The notes below the pieces were generated by a model. That model was not told where the DNA came from. It searched no databases and saw only the letters and a program-made list of their open reading frames with translations. Shown here piece by piece: positions 8,308 through 16,289 of a stretch of 49,222 nt of DNA. The stretch covers positions 1 through 49,222 of the forward strand of contig JABBNW010000006.1 of assembly GCA_019352115.1 (NCBI GenBank), read 5' to 3'. How positions within the stretch are numbered: the first letter of the stretch is position 1; every line of letters starts with the position of its first letter. The stretch is from Pseudomonadota bacterium (lineage in GTDB: Bacteria; Pseudomonadota; Alphaproteobacteria; Acetobacterales; Acetobacteraceae). Position numbers and translations under genes: made by a program.

Positions 8308-9143
8308 GCCGGAGGCAGGTCCGCCAGCACGAACGCACGGAGCGCCGCGTCCACCACGGGGTCGATGCCGAACCAGGCAGCAAAGCCCGGCCGCGCTTGG
8401 TGCAACAGCATCCCCAGCCCGTCGATCGTGCGCAACCCGCACCGCCGCGCCGCCGCCAGCAGCGGCGTTTCCAACGGGACATAGACCAGATCGGCCACCA
8501 CCAGGGTCGACCGGGCCCCATCGAAGGCCAGTCCGGGATCGCCCTGGCCGCCCATGCCAAGCGTGGTCGAATTGACCAGCAACGCATGATCCCCAAGGAC
8601 CGCCGACCGGTCGTCCCAGCCGACGACCCGGAGCCCAGGCAGTTCACGGGCAAGCACCACCGCGCGTTCGGGCGTCCGGTTGGCGATGCTGACCGCCACT
8701 CCCAGATCCAGCAATGCCGCCGCGACCGCCCGCGCCGCACCTCCGGCCCCCAGGATCAGCGCCGGGCCGGCGGTCGCATCCACCTGCGCGTCGCGCAGCC
8801 CTGCCAGGAATCCGAAACCATCGGAGTTGCTGCCCTCGATCCGCTCGAGCTTGAAGATCAGCGTGTTCACGGCACCGGCGCGCCGCGCGCTGTCGTCCAC
8901 CCTGTCGCACAAGGCAAACGCGGCAAGCTTGTGGGGCACCGTGACGTTGGCCCCGGCAAACCCCGCTGCCCGCAGCCCCCGCATGGCGGCGATGAACGAG
9001 GCGGGCTCGACCGGCAACGGCACATAGGCGCCGTCGATCCCGTAGTGGTCGAGCCAGAAGCCGTGGATGCGTGGCGAACGGGAATGGCTCACGGGCCAGC
9101 CGGCGATGCCGGCGACTCGCGCCTTGGCGGAGACGATGTGCAT
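8304..9143 (-). CDS. aroE: Shikimate dehydrogenase
   Basis: NADP-dependent reduction of 3-dehydroshikimate in aromatic amino acid synthesis. The start is taken at the ATG at 9143 (MHIVSAKARVAGIAGWPVSH), giving 279 residues. Family marks are the substrate-binding SHSRSPRIHGFWL, the catalytic Lys in NVTVPHKLAAF, NSDGFGFL, and the nucleotide-binding GAGGAARAVAAAL followed by IANRTPERA, which is typical of an NADP-preferring AroE. It is the first gene of an overlapping three-gene operon with coaE and dnaQ. The longer upstream frame to 9464 has no family similarity. Confidence 0.95.
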   Translation of the reverse strand: MHIVSAKARVAGIAGWPVSHSRSPRIHGFWLDHYGIDGAYVPLPVEPASFIAAMRGLRAAGFAGANVTVPHKLAAFALCDRVDDSARRAGAVNTLIFKLERIEGSNSDGFGFLAGLRDAQVDATAGPALILGAGGAARAVAAALLDLGVAVSIANRTPERAVVLARELPGLRVVGWDDRSAVLGDHALLVNSTTLGMGGQGDPGLAFDGARSTLVVADLVYVPLETPLLAAARRCGLRTIDGLGMLLHQARPGFAAWFGIDPVVDAALRAFVLADLPPA

Positions 9144-9438
9144 GACCCCACCATTCCGCGCCACGCACGGAAGATCAATCGGCTCCGCCGCAGGCGGTTG
9201 CGGCGTCCCGACAGCGCCGGGGCGCGCGTGACGGCAGAGCAGCCGGGTCCCCGGCCGGGTCCGGCCCGACCGTCCGCCCGTCGGGCAACGCAGGGAGCCC
9301 GATCCAACCCGAGCCGCTATCGTCCGCGATCGACGGTCGCCGACCACCCGACACCGGGCCGGCTTGCCGTCGGCAGCCCGGACGAGAATGATCGGGGCGC
9401 CGCTGGCAGTCCGGCTCGGCACAAGAAAGGGGTCTTTG

Positions 9439-10461
9439 ATGCTTCCCATGCAGGTCCACACCATCCGTGACTTCCGCCTGACGAGCGGCGCAGTGCTGCA
9501 GGAGGCAAAGATCGGCTATCTCACGACGGGCCGCCTGGCAGCGAACGGGCGGAACGCGGTGCTGGTCACCCACGGCTACACCAGCGGTCCGCGCATGATC
9601 GAGGGTGGCGAGAGCGCCTCCGAGGGCTCCTGGGCCGCGCTGGTCGGGCCCGGGCGGCCGATCGACTCCGAGCAGTATTTCATCGTCGCGTCGAACATGC
9701 TGGGCTCGTCCTTCGGGTCTACCAATGGCGCCAGTATCGATCCGTCGACCGGGCGGCCCTACGGCCCGCGCTTTCCGGAACTGACGGTGAGCGACATCGT
9801 GGCTGCGCAGAAGCACCTGTTGGATGCGCTTGGCGTGCGCCACCTGGTCGCAGTGGCGGGTCCGTCCTATGGCGGCTACCAGGCCTTCCAATGGGCTGTG
9901 GACTACCCCGATTTCATGCACGGCATCGTCGCGGCGGTGAGCGGGTTGCGGTCGTCGGTGACCACGATCGCGCCGCTTCTGGCCCAACTGGAAAAGGACC
10001 CGAACTGGAACGGCGGAGACTACTACGACCGCGGCGGCGTCACCGACACAACCACGGCGATGCGGGTTGAAACATTGAAGGGATACGGACTCGACACCGC
10101 CCTCGCGGCGCGCTTTCCGGATCCGGCAGCGCGAACGACCGAGCTGCACCGCATCGCCCGCGCCTGGGCCGAGCAGTTCGATGCCAATTCGCTGGTGATC
10201 CTGCGCAAGGCGATGCTGCGCTACGACGTCACGCCCGCACTGTCGCGCATCCGCGCCCGGGTTTTGTACGTCCTCTCACGCACCGACAGGCTGTTTCCGC
10301 CCACGCTTGCGCCGGAAGTGATGGATGCCTTGCACGCCGCCGGGGTGTCAGCGGACTACGTCCCGCTCGACAGCTCCTTTGGCCATCTGGCATCGGGTCT
10401 GGATGCCGAAAAATGGGCGCCGGCGCTCCGCGCGTTCATGGCAGCGCTGCCGGCCGCGTAA
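9439..10461 (+). CDS. MetX-family alpha/beta hydrolase
   Basis: A 340-residue alpha/beta-hydrolase of the homoserine O-acetyltransferase (MetX) family. The nucleophile elbow reads AGPSYGGYQ (Ser about 143), with a candidate Asp in SRTDRLFPP (about 283) and His in SSFGHLAS (about 316), completing the triad. MetX proper usually has GGSMGGMQ, so substitutions around the serine and the shorter length leave the substrate open; it may act as an acyltransferase or a hydrolase. The start at 9439 has AGAAAGG upstream; an in-frame ATG at 9364 is less likely. It stands alone, divergent from aroE, with no methionine-pathway neighbour. Confidence 0.75.
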   Translation: MLPMQVHTIRDFRLTSGAVLQEAKIGYLTTGRLAANGRNAVLVTHGYTSGPRMIEGGESASEGSWAALVGPGRPIDSEQYFIVASNMLGSSFGSTNGASIDPSTGRPYGPRFPELTVSDIVAAQKHLLDALGVRHLVAVAGPSYGGYQAFQWAVDYPDFMHGIVAAVSGLRSSVTTIAPLLAQLEKDPNWNGGDYYDRGGVTDTTTAMRVETLKGYGLDTALAARFPDPAARTTELHRIARAWAEQFDANSLVILRKAMLRYDVTPALSRIRARVLYVLSRTDRLFPPTLAPEVMDALHAAGVSADYVPLDSSFGHLASGLDAEKWAPALRAFMAALPAA

Positions 10462-10483
10462 GGCAGCGGCCGCCCCGCCGCAA

Positions 10484-10512
10484 GGCGAGCGGCCGTGCGG
10501 CAGCCGCTCGCC
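10484..10512. terminator. Bidirectional hairpin between convergent genes
   Basis: Arms GGCGAGCGGC (10484-10493) and GCCGCTCGCC (10503-10512) pair perfectly around a 9-nt loop. It sits between the MetX-like gene and the SDR gene, which end towards each other. It lacks a T-tract, so termination efficiency is uncertain. Confidence 0.55.
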
Positions 10513-10520
10513 CTTCGGCA

Positions 10521-11303
10521 TCACGCGATCGAGGAGTTGAATGCCCCGCCATCCAGCAGAAGATTGTGCCCGACGATGAACCCCGAGGACGCGGCGCACA
10601 GGAACGCGCACGCCTCCCCGAACTCCGCGGGGTCGCCCACCCGACCGGTAGGATTCTCCTTCCCCCGTTCTGCCAGCACCTCCTCGACCGGTCGTCCCGC
10701 CTTCTTCGCCGCGAACGCGGCGCCACTGCGCAGCCGGTCGGTGAGGAAAGGCCCGGGCAGCAGGTTGTTGATCGTCACATTATGCTTCGCAACCTGTCGC
10801 GCCAGGCCAGCAACGAATCCCGTCAGCCCCGTCCGCGCGCCGTTGCTCATGCCAAGCTGCGGAATCGGCGACTTCACGGAAGCGGAGGTGATGTTCACGA
10901 TCCGCCCGAACTTGCGTCCGGCCATCCCGTCGACCACCGCCTTGATCATGAAGATCGGGGCCAGCATGTTGGCGTCGATCGCCTTGATCCAATCCTCCCG
11001 CCCCCAGTCCCGGAAATCACCGGGCGGTGGGCCGCCGGCGTTGTTCACCAGGATATCGGGCTCCGGGCAAGCCGCGAGCGCCGCGGCGCGGCCTGCTTCG
11101 GTGCTGATATCGCCCGGCACGGCAGTCACCTTTACCCCGGTCGCGGCGCGGATCTCTGCCGCGGTCGCCTCCAGCGCCTCGGCCGTCCGCGCCGTGATGA
11201 CGAGGTCCACCCCCTCACGTGCGAGGGAGAAGGCGCAGGCCCGACCGAGACCCTTGCTTGCCGCGCAGACGATCGCCGTGCGGCCCTTGATGCCGAGATC
11301 CAT
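10521..11303 (-). CDS. SDR-family oxidoreductase with atypical active site
   Basis: A 260-residue Rossmann-fold short-chain dehydrogenase-like protein. The cofactor region reads CAASKGLG (13-20), differing from the usual TGxxxGIG, and NNAG (87-90) is present. Ser at about 140 is retained, but the canonical YxxxK is replaced by SNGAR (153-157). This matches the known divergent beta-ketoacyl-ACP-reductase-like SDR subgroup, which lacks a perfect cofactor motif and catalytic tetrad. It is annotated in many genomes as a 3-oxoacyl reductase, but activity cannot be assumed. It follows a thioesterase gene by 17 bp, so the two form an operon. Confidence 0.8.
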   Translation of the reverse strand: MDLGIKGRTAIVCAASKGLGRACAFSLAREGVDLVITARTAEALEATAAEIRAATGVKVTAVPGDISTEAGRAAALAACPEPDILVNNAGGPPPGDFRDWGREDWIKAIDANMLAPIFMIKAVVDGMAGRKFGRIVNITSASVKSPIPQLGMSNGARTGLTGFVAGLARQVAKHNVTINNLLPGPFLTDRLRSGAAFAAKKAGRPVEEVLAERGKENPTGRVGDPAEFGEACAFLCAASSGFIVGHNLLLDGGAFNSSIA

Positions 11304-11320
11304 GTGTGCTGTTCCCTTTG

Positions 11321-11758
11321 TTATTCGATGGATATGGTTTGCAGGACGGCCCGCGCCGCCGCCGGAATCGGCGTCGGACGCTGGTCGCCGCGAGTGACGA
11401 AAACGTGCACGAAATGCCCCTCCGCCGCCGCCGTCTCGGCGTCGCCACGAAATATCCCGATCTCATAACGCACCGAGCTGCCGCCGATCCGCGCGACCCG
11501 GATGCCCACCGCGACCCGATCCGGCCACGCGATCGAGCTGTGATAGCGGCATGCCACCTCCGCCACCACGCAATGCACCGGCCCGTCCAGGAGATCGGCC
11601 ACGCCGTGGGACATTTCGAAATAGGTCACCGCGGTATCGAAGAACGAGAAATACGTGACGTTGTTGACGTGCCGAAACACGTCGTTGTCCATCCACCGGG
11701 TGGTGATGTCGTGGAACCAGCGATAGTCGGCCCGGCGGCCAGGTGGTTGTCGGCTCAT
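11321..11758 (-). CDS. Acyl-CoA thioesterase, 4-hydroxybenzoyl-CoA thioesterase type
   Basis: A 145-residue hotdog-fold protein. The motif RWMDNDVFRHVNN (about 21-33) contains the acidic residue and His-Val-Asn-Asn pattern of the 4HBT family, which hydrolyses acyl-CoA thioesters. The start chosen is the ATG at 11758 (MSRQPPGRRA), with GGGGAC just upstream; a slightly longer frame begins at 11785. It is immediately upstream of the SDR gene on the same strand, and a thioesterase with a reductase-like protein suggests acyl-CoA metabolism. The substrate cannot be read from the sequence. Confidence 0.8.
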   Translation of the reverse strand: MSRQPPGRRADYRWFHDITTRWMDNDVFRHVNNVTYFSFFDTAVTYFEMSHGVADLLDGPVHCVVAEVACRYHSSIAWPDRVAVGIRVARIGGSSVRYEIGIFRGDAETAAAEGHFVHVFVTRGDQRPTPIPAAARAVLQTISIE

Positions 11759-11901
11759 GCGTCCCCGTGCAGTGCTCGGCCGCACCCATGGTCCGGGGCG
11801 GCGGGTTCTGCGTCACAATAGACCGGAGACGGGAGCCTTCGTCCATCCGACGGCCGGCCCCGGGATGACAGGCGGGCCCGGGGCTCCTAGGACAGGCGCC
11901 C

Positions 11902-12513
11902 ATGAGTCTTCCCGAGGCCATCCATGCCGCCCGCCGCCGCCACGGCCTTTCCACGGCGGAGCCGGTCCTGGTCCTGCCGGCGTTCCAGGGACGGATCGTG
12001 CCCCTGGCGGCCGCGCGGCGTCGCGCCTTCACCCGCCACCTCACCGAGGCGATCGCGGACGCGGTTGGCGAGCCGGCTGCCCCGCCAAGCAGGCCCGAGC
12101 CGCCGCTCGCCGCCGGCCTCACGAGCCTGGCGGGAGCGGCCTGCGCCTGCTGCCGCGGCCACTGCTGCTCGCGTGGCGGCGAACACGCCTACATTGATGC
12201 CGACACGATCCGCCGATTGCGTCGGGACGAGCCGGGCCTCGGCCGCGCCGCCATCATCGCCCGCTACCGCGCAGCCCTGGGTCCGGAGAGCTATGAAGGT
12301 TCCTGTGTCTTCCATGGGCCCGCCGGCTGCCGCCTGGGTCGCGCGCTGCGCTCCGACCTGTGCAACACGTTCTATTGCACCGACCTGAAGCGCTTTCTGC
12401 GCGACCAACCGGCCCCCCCGCCGCGCACCCTGCTGCTCGCCCATGACGGCGAGCAGGCCCGGCGGGCATCCGTCCACCGGGCCGACCCGGCTCACGTGGC
12501 CCAACAGACTTGA
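11902..12513 (+). CDS. Cysteine-rich protein, possible metal-cluster binder
   Basis: A 203-residue protein of unknown function. Cysteines cluster in two groups: ACACCRGHCC (about 80-89) and SCVFHGPAGC followed by LCNTFYC (about 134-158). The pattern of CxxC/CC pairs separated by about 50 residues resembles YkgJ-type zinc or iron-sulfur cluster proteins, but the match is loose. It begins divergently from the thioesterase gene and is 82 bp upstream of the PmbA/TldE gene on the same strand, so co-transcription is likely. A role in maturation or protein processing would be a guess. Confidence 0.6.
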   Translation: MSLPEAIHAARRRHGLSTAEPVLVLPAFQGRIVPLAAARRRAFTRHLTEAIADAVGEPAAPPSRPEPPLAAGLTSLAGAACACCRGHCCSRGGEHAYIDADTIRRLRRDEPGLGRAAIIARYRAALGPESYEGSCVFHGPAGCRLGRALRSDLCNTFYCTDLKRFLRDQPAPPPRTLLLAHDGEQARRASVHRADPAHVAQQT

Positions 12514-12595
12514 TCCGCCGGGCCGCCGGGGCCAGCCTGCGCGGTGCGCAACGGGGCCGACCCGGCAAAGGCCGCGGCGTGCCCGAAGGAGACCC

Positions 12596-13924
12596 ATGGA
12601 CCATCTCGACCTGCTCGCCGACCTGATCGCCCGCGCCCGTGTCGCCGGTGCGGATGCCGCCGATGCAGTGCTGATTGCCGGGGCCGCGCTCTCTGTCCAG
12701 CGCCGCCTCGGCTGCACCGAGCACATCGAGCGCGCCGAAGGCCGCGACCTGGGATTGCGCGTCTTCGTCGGCGCCAAATCCGCCATCGTCTCCGCCACCA
12801 CGATCGATCCCGCAGGGTTTGCAACCCTGGCAGAACGGGCCGTCGCGATGGCCCGCGTCGTGCCGGACGACCCCTATGCCGGCCTCGCCGATACGGCTGC
12901 GCCCCCGGATGCCCTGTCGCTCGACCTTGAAGATCCGATCGAGCCCGACGCCAACGCCCTTCTCGCACGGGCTGCGGCAGCCGAGGACGCGGCTCTTGCT
13001 GTCCGCGGCATCACCAATTCCGAAGGTGCCGAGGCGGCCTGGAGCCGCACCGAAGCCGTGCTCGTCACCTCAGGCGGGTTCGCGGGACGCACGGTCCGAA
13101 CCGGACACTCCGTCTCCGCCAGCGCCCTGGCCGGAAGCGGCACCGGGATGCAACGGGATTTCGATTATCACTCGGTCGTGCATCTGGCCGATCTCGACGA
13201 CCCGGCGGAGATCGGCCGCAGCGCCGGCGAGCGCGCGGTGGCAAGGCTCAATCCGATCCGCGCGAAAACCGCGAAGTTGCCGGTGGTGTACGATCCGCGC
13301 GTCGCCGGCAGCCTGCTCGGGCATCTGATGGGCGCGATCAACGGAGCATCGATTGCCCGCGGTACCTCGTTCCTGAAGGACCGGATGGGCGCGCGCATCT
13401 TCGCCCCGGGCGTTGCCATCCATGAGAACCCACGCCGGCTGCGCGGGCTGCGCTCGCGGCTGTTCGACGGCGAGGGCACCCCGACCGTCGCCCGCGCCCT
13501 GATCGACGATGGCGTGCTGACCACCTGGCTGCTCGACAGCCGCTCGGCGCGGCAGTTGGGGCTCCGGTCCACCGGTCACGCCGCGCGCGGAACCGGCGGA
13601 CCGCCGTCGCCGGCACCGACCAATCTCTATTTGGCGGCCGGCACCCTGACCCCGGCGGCGCTGATGGCCGATATCAAACTTGGTCTCTACGTGACCGAAC
13701 TGATCGGCATGGGCGTGAACGGGCTCACCGGTGACTACAGCCGCGGCGCTGCCGGCTTCATGATTCGCGACGGTGCGCTGGCCGAGCCGGTGGCGGAGAT
13801 CACGATCGCCGGAACCCTGCCGGAGATGTTCGCCCACCTCACGCCCGCCAACGACCTCGTGTTCCGGCGCGGCACGGATGCGCCGACGGTACGGATCGAG
13901 GGAATGACCCTGGCCGGCGCGTAG
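12596..13924 (+). CDS. pmbA: TldD/PmbA family protein (PmbA/TldE type)
   Basis: A 442-residue protein of the TldD/TldE metalloprotease family, which acts in peptide maturation and degradation in partnership with TldD. This copy lacks the HExxH metal motif carried by TldD and has the features of the TldE/PmbA partner, including GTSFLKDRMGARIFAPGV and the C-terminal NGLTGDYSRGAAGFMIRDG. The start at 12596 has GAAGGAG just upstream; longer frames run back into the previous gene. No tldD gene lies in the window. The preceding cysteine-rich gene is probably in the same operon. Confidence 0.88.
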   Translation: MDHLDLLADLIARARVAGADAADAVLIAGAALSVQRRLGCTEHIERAEGRDLGLRVFVGAKSAIVSATTIDPAGFATLAERAVAMARVVPDDPYAGLADTAAPPDALSLDLEDPIEPDANALLARAAAAEDAALAVRGITNSEGAEAAWSRTEAVLVTSGGFAGRTVRTGHSVSASALAGSGTGMQRDFDYHSVVHLADLDDPAEIGRSAGERAVARLNPIRAKTAKLPVVYDPRVAGSLLGHLMGAINGASIARGTSFLKDRMGARIFAPGVAIHENPRRLRGLRSRLFDGEGTPTVARALIDDGVLTTWLLDSRSARQLGLRSTGHAARGTGGPPSPAPTNLYLAAGTLTPAALMADIKLGLYVTELIGMGVNGLTGDYSRGAAGFMIRDGALAEPVAEITIAGTLPEMFAHLTPANDLVFRRGTDAPTVRIEGMTLAGA

Positions 13925-13974
13925 ATGCACGCGTCCGGTTTGGGGGCGGCGCCCGCATCCAGATGAGGCCGGGA

Positions 13975-15033
13975 TCAAGCGGCGTCGGTTCCGGCCGCGG
14001 CGGCTTCCGCTTCGTCGCCATAGCCGAGCAGCCGTAGTTCCCCGCCGCGCACCCCGCTGCGCCAGCGCGTGGATCAGAGCCTCCTCGCGCTCATGCGTCA
14101 CCCAGACCTCACCCGCCCCGGTATCCGCGCTCGTCCTAAGCAGCCCATCCCAATCTGCGTGGTCGGAGATTACCAGCGGCAGTTCCACCCCGCGCGTCCG
14201 AACCCGCTGACGCAACGCCATCCATCCGGACGCGAGCGCCACACCCGGGTCGACCAGCCGCCGCACCCACGGCTCCGATGCCGCCCCGGGCGGAGCAAGC
14301 ACGATCGCGCCGGCGAGTTCGGATTTCGCCGCACCCGTCGCCGGGCGCAACGGCCCCAACGGCACGCCTCGCGCTTCATAGGCTGCACAAAGCTTGAGCT
14401 GCGCCCCATGCACGAAGATCGGCCTGTCCCACCCTGCCGCACGCAGCAGCGCGATCAGCCGTTGCCGAGCGGATAGCAGCCAACCAGATGCGTCCGATCC
14501 GGGAAAACGGCCAGGCTCGCCAGCAGCCGCGCGATTTCCCGCTCCGGCGCGGGAAATCGGAAGACCGGGAGGGCGAAGGTTGCCTCCGTAACGAACACGT
14601 CGCAGGGCACGGGCGTGAAGGCGGCGCAGGTGGTGTTTGTCTGGCGCTTGGAGTCACCGCTGATCACCACCCGATGGCCGGCGGGAGCCAGCGCGATCTG
14701 CACCCCGCCGTGCTCCAGCCGCTCGTCCCATCCGAGCGGCTGCTGGCAGCGTCCCGCGCCATCCTTGCCAAGCCGTACCCGCATCAGCGCCAGCGTGTCG
14801 GGGTGCGCCAGCACATGGGCGTGCCCGGGCCGCGCATGATCGGAATGGGCATGGGTGATGACCGCACGGTCGACCGCAACGACATGATCGATGAAGAACC
14901 CGCCCGGCTCGCAGAGCAGCCCCTGCGGTCGCGGATGTAGCCAAGTGGCCGGGGCGGACGAGGTAGACATCAGGGAGACCGGAGCGCGAATGCGTATATA
15001 CTCGCCCGGAACGGCAGCGACCGCCGGTCGCAT
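13975..15033 (-). pseudogene. Ligase-associated DNA exonuclease, multiply disrupted
   Basis: A metallo-beta-lactamase-fold exonuclease normally of about 335 residues and usually next to an ATP-dependent DNA ligase and Lhr-type helicase. The N-terminal frame (to 14455) shows ITHAHSDHARPGH, then LVGCYPLGNG and a stop. The protein resumes in another frame at about 14464 (RLIALLRAAGWDRPIFVHGA, then VELPLVISDHADWDGLL) and shifts again near 14050 to end in LLGYGDEAE at 13977-13975. The segment after APAGH lacks about a dozen residues expected before RVVISGD. Three separate lesions and missing ligase/helicase partners indicate real decay. The ATG at 14970 (MSTSSAPATW) is an alternative start. Confidence 0.8.
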
Positions 15034-15059
15034 CGGCGACGTGGTCGACCCCGCACCAG

Positions 15060-15080
15060 CCTGTCAGACAACTTGACAGG
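15060..15080. promoter_or_regulatory. Inverted repeat upstream of sugar transporter genes
   Basis: Arms CCTGTCA and TGACAGG pair perfectly around a 7-nt spacer, 102 bp upstream of the binding-protein start. Size and position fit a repressor operator for the transporter operon, but no regulator gene is adjacent, so this is only a candidate. Confidence 0.3.
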
Positions 15081-15182
15081 ACACCACGCCCGTGGGACGC
15101 CCTTCCCCAGGGGCGCAAAGGACCGATCCGTGGCATCATGGCCGGCGGTCCGGAAGCGAACCGATAACGGAGGAACGTCAAA

Positions 15183-16286
15183 ATGCCCGACCAAACCGAT
15201 CCCGCTGCCGAGGACGCGGCGGCAGAAACCGTCGCCAAGCGCCTGCCGCGCCGCGCGATGATGCACGGCGTGACCGCGGGCGGCGCGGCGGCCCTGCTGG
15301 CCGCCGCGGCAACGCGCGCCCACGCCGCAGGTGCCGGGCCGTTTCCGGCACACCCGCGCTGGAAATTCGTGTTCGTCAACCACGTCACCACCAGCGCGTT
15401 CTTCGTGCCGTGCCAGTACGGCATCCACGACGCATGTGCGCTGTTGGGGTGCGATTACCAGTGGACCGGCTCGGAGACATCCGACGTCGGGCAGATGGTC
15501 AATGCGATGAACACGGCGATCGCCGGCAAGGTCGACGCGATCGCGACATGCATCGTCGACCCACGCGGCTTCGATCGCCCGATCGCGCGCGCGCTGGAGG
15601 CCGGCATTCCGGTGTTCAGCTACAACGCGGATGCGCCGCGTGGCAGCCCGAACCGCCGGCTTGCCTATATCGGGCAGGACCTGTTCCTGTCGGGACAGAT
15701 GATGGGCGAGCGGATCGTCAAACTGGTTGGTTCCGGCAAGGTTGCGCTGTTCATCGCCACACCGGGCCAGCTCAATCTGCAACCGCGGGTTGACGGCGCC
15801 ATGGACGCCATCAAGAAGTCCGGTGCCAAGATCACGGCGACAATGATTGCCACCGATCCGACCGTGAACGTGGCGCTGTCCAAGATCCGCGCCTACTACC
15901 TCGGCAACCAGGACGTGAAGGGGATGTTCGGCACCGGCGGCGGCGACACCATGAACGTCGGGCTCGTGATGCAACAATACGACCTGCCGAAGAAAGGCGT
16001 TCATGGAGGTGGCTTCGATATGCTGCCGAAGTCGCTGCAAGCCGTCAACGACGGGTACCTCGACTTCGTCATCGACCAGCAACCCTATCTGCAGGGGTTC
16101 TATACGGTGATGGAAATGTTCATGTTCAAGGCCTCGGGCGGCCTGGTGGGACCCGCGGACATCAACACCGGCCTCAAGTTCGTGACCAAGGGGGCGGTCA
16201 AGCCCTATCTCACCACCAAGACCCGTTACGAAGGCAGCTCCGGCGCCGCGCAGATCGTGCCGCGCTCCGGTCCGATCGCGAGCTGA
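15183..16286 (+). CDS. frcB: Sugar ABC transporter substrate-binding protein
   Basis: A 367-residue periplasmic binding protein of the ribose/fructose type. The N-terminus (residues 1-50) carries RLPRRAMMHG followed by a hydrophobic Ala-rich segment ending AHAAG. The paired arginines hint at Tat export, although the motif is not canonical. The mature domain has the type-1 periplasmic-binding pattern, for example NAMNTAIAGKVDAIAT and the RVDGAMDAIKK segment. GGAGGA precedes the ATG at 15183. It is followed at 4 bp by the permease gene and then by a single ATPase gene, the FrcBCA arrangement. The true sugar is unknown. Confidence 0.85.
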   Translation: MPDQTDPAAEDAAAETVAKRLPRRAMMHGVTAGGAAALLAAAATRAHAAGAGPFPAHPRWKFVFVNHVTTSAFFVPCQYGIHDACALLGCDYQWTGSETSDVGQMVNAMNTAIAGKVDAIATCIVDPRGFDRPIARALEAGIPVFSYNADAPRGSPNRRLAYIGQDLFLSGQMMGERIVKLVGSGKVALFIATPGQLNLQPRVDGAMDAIKKSGAKITATMIATDPTVNVALSKIRAYYLGNQDVKGMFGTGGGDTMNVGLVMQQYDLPKKGVHGGGFDMLPKSLQAVNDGYLDFVIDQQPYLQGFYTVMEMFMFKASGGLVGPADINTGLKFVTKGAVKPYLTTKTRYEGSSGAAQIVPRSGPIAS

Positions 16287-16289
16287 GCC

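Noticed and set aside
9144-9438. Possible SAM-II riboswitch before the MetX-like gene
   Set aside because: No SAM-II-type conserved blocks could be found; the region is GC-rich without the expected A-rich pairing segment.
8307-9464. Longer N-terminal extensions of coaE and aroE
   Set aside because: The upstream residues have no similarity to the families, and internal ATGs restore normal length and the ATGA junction.
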